NCBI GenBank assembly: GCA_013152625.1
Contig: JAADFY010000020.1
Span: 1-9,060 of the forward strand
Reading direction: 5' to 3'
DNA length: 9,060 bases
Origin: Alphaproteobacteria bacterium
GTDB lineage: Bacteria; Pseudomonadota; Alphaproteobacteria; Rhizobiales; Devosiaceae
The position numbers and the translations under genes are program-made. Positions 6,621 through 9,060 of the stretch are shown here, in pieces. Numbering within the stretch: the stretch's first letter is position 1; each line of letters begins with the position of its first letter. The notes under the pieces were generated by a model that saw only the letters and a program-made list of their open reading frames with translations, was not told where the DNA came from and did not search any database.

Positions 6621-6785
6621 CTAAAGCGGCCGATCCAGAATGGCCGGCCCCATCTTGAAGATTGTCACTGCATAAAAGGTGGCGACCAGAACCGCTAAAA
6701 CGATGCCAATGGCGATCGAACGGCGGCGGCGGGCGGTATTTGCCGCCTCACCCGGTTCGATGGAAGGCTGGGGGGTATCCGTCAT
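6621..6785 (-). CDS. Small CoxF-like membrane protein between ctaB and ctaG
   Basis: This 54-residue ORF runs from ATG 6783-6785 to TAG 6621-6623. A short polar start (MTDTPQPSIEPGEAAN) leads to four arginines (19-22), one membrane helix (about 24-42, IAIGIVLAVLVATFYAVTI) and a short end KMGPAILDRPL. The arginines suggest an N-in topology with the tail in the periplasm. Its ATG shares one base with the ctaB stop (TGATG), and ctaG begins 8 nt after its stop, so it is translated within the oxidase operon. Small proteins with this FYAVTI-K-GP pattern occur at the same position in many alphaproteobacterial clusters and are often called CoxF or hypothetical oxidase assembly protein. A role in assembly is inferred from place and is not shown by sequence. 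Confidence 0.82.
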   Translation of the reverse strand: MTDTPQPSIEPGEAANTARRRRSIAIGIVLAVLVATFYAVTIFKMGPAILDRPL

Positions 6786-7711
6786 CACAAAATTCCAATG
6801 TTAAGGGTGAGGACGCGGTCGGCCAGAAGGGCACCGAACACGGCGAACAGATAAAAAAGCGATAGGACAAACAGGCGCCGCGCGGTTCGTTTCATGGGGG
6901 CGCCTTCGGGCTGGCGCGACAGTTTTGCAGCCAGAACGATCATGGGAATGCCCATGCCCACCGCCACCGCGCCATAAAGCCAGCCGGCGAGGCCGGTGGC
7001 CAGGGGCGCCAGTGAAACTATGGCGAGCAGGACAGAGTAGACCAGAATATGGGTACGGGTAACGCGGGACCCGGCGACATTGGGCAACATGGGAATGCCG
7101 GCGGCGGCGTAATCTCCGGTTTTGTAGAGTGCCAGTGCCCAGAAATGGGGCGGGGTCCACATGAAAATAATGGCGAACATGATCCAGGCATCCAACCCGA
7201 CCTGACCGGTCATGGCAGCCCAGCCCACCATGGGCGGAAAGGCCCCGGCAGCGCCGCCTATGACAATGTTCTGGGGGGTGAAGCGCTTGAGCCACATGGT
7301 ATAGATGACCACATAGAAAAAGATGGTGAAGGCAAGGAGCCCGGCGGCGAGCCAGTTGGCCACCAGACCCAGAAAAGCGACCGAAAACGCCGACAGGGTA
7401 ACCCCGAATGCCAGCGCGTCGTGGGGCTTTATGCGGCCACGGGGCACCGGGCGATTGGCGGTCCGGCTCATTACAGCGTCGATGTCGGCGTCATACCACA
7501 TGTTCAGGGCGCCTGAGGCGCCGGCCCCCACGGCAATGCACGCCAGGGCAATCAGGGCCAGGAACGGGTGCTGGTTGGCGGGCGCCATGGCCATGCCAAC
7601 AGCGGCGGTAAAAACAACCAGGGACATGACCCGTGGCTTGAGCAAGGCGATATAGTCGCCCAGCCGCGCCTCATCTGCCAGAACCTGATCTGTACTTCCC
7701 ACTGACACCAT
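6785..7711 (-). CDS. ctaB: Protoheme IX farnesyltransferase (heme O synthase)
   Basis: This 308-residue polytopic UbiA-type prenyltransferase transfers a farnesyl group from farnesyl diphosphate to heme B, giving heme O, the precursor of heme A for the oxidase. After DYIALLKPRVMSLVVFTA (19-36) comes the first Asp-rich diphosphate/Mg site N70-x3-D74-x3-D78 in NMWYDADIDAVMSRTANRP, then YTMWLKRFTPQNIVIGGAAG (137-156), GAFPPMVGWAA, WTPPHFWALALYKTGDYAAA (185-204, second Asp site) and GIPMLPNVAG. Eight or nine hydrophobic helices span the rest. It is the COX10/CtaB family with normal length. Start ATG 7709-7711 lies 33 nt after the ctaD stop; the best upstream G-rich element (GGAG) is rather far, about 14 nt. 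The stop overlaps the next small gene as TGATG. Heme A synthase, which takes the next step, is not in the window. Confidence 0.97.
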   Translation of the reverse strand: MVSVGSTDQVLADEARLGDYIALLKPRVMSLVVFTAAVGMAMAPANQHPFLALIALACIAVGAGASGALNMWYDADIDAVMSRTANRPVPRGRIKPHDALAFGVTLSAFSVAFLGLVANWLAAGLLAFTIFFYVVIYTMWLKRFTPQNIVIGGAAGAFPPMVGWAAMTGQVGLDAWIMFAIIFMWTPPHFWALALYKTGDYAAAGIPMLPNVAGSRVTRTHILVYSVLLAIVSLAPLATGLAGWLYGAVAVGMGIPMIVLAAKLSRQPEGAPMKRTARRLFVLSLFYLFAVFGALLADRVLTLNIGIL

Positions 7712-7744
7712 TGCTACGCGGGGCTCCGTTTATAGGTCCGTGAC

Positions 7745-9060
7745 CTAGTGTGTGCCATCGGATTTGATGCGCGGCAGGGTATTGAACTGGTGAAACGGCG
7801 GCGGTGACGACAAAGTCCATTCCAGGGTTGTCGCACCTTCGCCCCAGGGATTATCGCCGGCAACCCGCTTGGCCATGCGCGCTTCGATCAGGCCCCACAG
7901 GAACACAAGAGTTCCCAATGCCGTAATGACATAGCCCCAGGAGGACACCGCGTTCCATAAGGAAAACGCGTCAGGATAATCGATGATCCGACGGGGCATG
8001 CCCTGAAGCCCGAGGAAATGCTGGGGGAAGAACACCACATTGACGCCAATGAAGGTCAACCAGAAATGGGTCTTGGCCAGAAACGAGGAATACATGTAGC
8101 CGAACATTTTCGGGTACCAGTAGTACCAGGCGGCAAACACCGAGAATACCGCACCCAGCGAAAGCACATAATGGAAGTGGGCCACAACATAATAGGTGTC
8201 ATGCAGGGAACGGTCGGCCCCGGCGTTGGCCAGAACCACCCCGGTCACGCCACCGGTCACGAACAGGAAGATAAAGCCCATGGCCCACAGCATCGGCGTT
8301 CGAAACGATATGGAGCCGCCCCACATGGTGGCAATCCAGGCAAATATCTTGATGCCGGTGGGAACCGCGATCACCATGGTAGCAGCAACAAAATAGCGCT
8401 GCGTGTCCAGGGAAAGACCGGTGGTGTACATATGGTGGGCCCAGACGATGAAGCCGACAAAACCAATGGCGATCATGGCGTAGACCATCCCCAGATAGCC
8501 GAAAATGGGCTTTTTGGAGAATGTGGAGACAATATGGGAGATGACGCCAAATCCGGGCAGGATAAGGATGTACACCTCGGGGTGCCCGAAGAACCAGAAC
8601 AGATGCTGGAACAGCAGCGGATCACCGCCGCCTTCGGGGGCAAAAAACGTCGTGCCGAAATTCACGTCGGTGAGCAGCATGGTTATGGCACCGGCCAGGA
8701 CCGGCAGCGACAGCAGCAGCAGGAAGGCGGTCACCAGAATCGACCACGGAAACAGGGGCATTTTGTGCAAGGTCATGCCCGGGGCGCGCATGTTGAATAT
8801 GGTGGTGATGAAGTTGATGGCGCCGAGAATGGACGACACGCCGGCCAGGTGCAGTGCGAGAATGGCAAAAGTGATGGACGTGCCGCCCTGGGTGGCCAGG
8901 GGCGGGTAGATGGTCCAGCCGCCGCCAAAGCCAGGAAATCCGGCCTGTCCGGGCACAAACAACGAGATCAAAAGCATAATGAGCGCCGCCGGCAACAGCC
9001 AGAACGAAATATTGTTCATGCGCGGGAAGGCCATATCCGGCGCCCCGATCATGATGGGAA
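7745..9060 (-). CDS. ctaD: Cytochrome c oxidase subunit I, aa3 type (partial, N-terminus beyond window)
   Basis: This is the catalytic subunit that reduces oxygen to water at the heme a3-CuB centre and pumps protons, in the inner membrane. The frame is open to the right edge (438 complete codons), and the edge sequence (PIMIGAPDMAFPRMNN) is internal in COX1, so the first 90 to 110 residues, including the first heme a histidine, are missing. Numbering from the ATG at 9052: the CuB ligand and crosslinked tyrosine are H157 and Y161 in GHPEVYILILPGFG, with the A1-family glutamate E159. CuB histidines H206 and H207 are in WAHHMYTTG. The K-channel lysine is K235 in VPTGIKIFAW. Heme ligands H292 and H294 are in VVAHFHYVLSLGAVF. 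The end, LEWTLSSPPPFHQFNTLP, is typical. These mark a heme-copper oxidase of the mitochondrial-like A1 type. ATG 9052 is not the real start. ctaB follows after 33 nt. Confidence 0.98.
   Translation of the reverse strand, partial: PIMIGAPDMAFPRMNNISFWLLPAALIMLLISLFVPGQAGFPGFGGGWTIYPPLATQGGTSITFAILALHLAGVSSILGAINFITTIFNMRAPGMTLHKMPLFPWSILVTAFLLLLSLPVLAGAITMLLTDVNFGTTFFAPEGGGDPLLFQHLFWFFGHPEVYILILPGFGVISHIVSTFSKKPIFGYLGMVYAMIAIGFVGFIVWAHHMYTTGLSLDTQRYFVAATMVIAVPTGIKIFAWIATMWGGSISFRTPMLWAMGFIFLFVTGGVTGVVLANAGADRSLHDTYYVVAHFHYVLSLGAVFSVFAAWYYWYPKMFGYMYSSFLAKTHFWLTFIGVNVVFFPQHFLGLQGMPRRIIDYPDAFSLWNAVSSWGYVITALGTLVFLWGLIEARMAKRVAGDNPWGEGATTLEWTLSSPPPFHQFNTLPRIKSDGTH

Noticed and set aside
7049..7516. 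Plus-strand open frame opposite ctaB (155 codons)
   Set aside because: It mirrors the ctaB coding frame, and its Gly/His/Pro-rich composition is typical of an antisense artefact.
9050..9052. ATG at 9052 as the real ctaD start
   Set aside because: The frame continues upstream to the window edge, and the residues around it are internal to subunit I, so the gene is cut by the window rather than truncated.
1..9060. Mobile elements, CRISPR arrays, tRNA or rRNA genes, or an undescribed defence-type system
   Set aside because: Coding genes fill almost the whole window, all recognised or in standard order; no terminal inverted repeats, spaced direct repeats, transposase motifs or cloverleaf-like sequences were seen.

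Overview
The window is a stretch of ordinary alphaproteobacterial chromosome (GC in the mid to high fifties percent, estimated by eye). All genes lie on the minus strand, so transcription runs from position 9060 towards 1. The evidence for an alphaproteobacterium is the gene order of an aa3-type cytochrome c oxidase cluster (ctaD, ctaB, a 54-residue CoxF-like protein, ctaG, ctaE, DUF983, SURF1) running into thrC, an M16B peptidase and a GNAT acetyltransferase, together with proteins that closely resemble mitochondrial COX1, COX3, COX10, COX11, SURF1 and processing peptidase. I cannot assign a genus.

Region 9060-5139 is the oxidase block. It holds the 3' three quarters of ctaD (subunit I; its N-terminus lies beyond the window), then ctaB (heme O synthase), a tiny single-span membrane protein, ctaG (copper delivery to CuB) and ctaE (subunit III). 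Spacing is very tight after ctaB: TGATG overlap, 8 nt, 1 nt. A 9-bp hairpin followed on the transcript by five U residues sits 47 nt after ctaE and looks like a terminator or attenuator.

Region 5022-3797 holds two assembly-related membrane proteins: a DUF983 zinc-ribbon protein and SURF1, overlapping as TAATG. After a 47-nt gap come thrC (threonine synthase), an MPP-like zinc peptidase whose start overlaps or lies just past the thrC stop, and a RimJ/RimL-type acetyltransferase with a low-complexity Asn/Gln tail. After a 96-nt gap, the left edge carries the start of a secreted or membrane-anchored protein. It resembles the periplasmic sensor region of alphaproteobacterial GGDEF/EAL proteins, and only 105 codons are visible.

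Together the genes make and assemble the terminal oxidase: CtaB supplies heme O (precursor of heme A), CtaG supplies copper, SURF1 helps heme a insertion, and CtaD and CtaE are structural subunits. Subunit II (ctaC) is expected just upstream, outside the window, and heme A synthase is not in the window. The thrC, M16 and GNAT genes are housekeeping neighbours with no evident biochemical link to the oxidase. I found no mobile element, CRISPR array, RNA gene or clearly undescribed system. The points worth a second look are small: the hairpin, the short ORF, the M16 start, the GNAT tail, the edge gene and the scarcity of GANTC sites.
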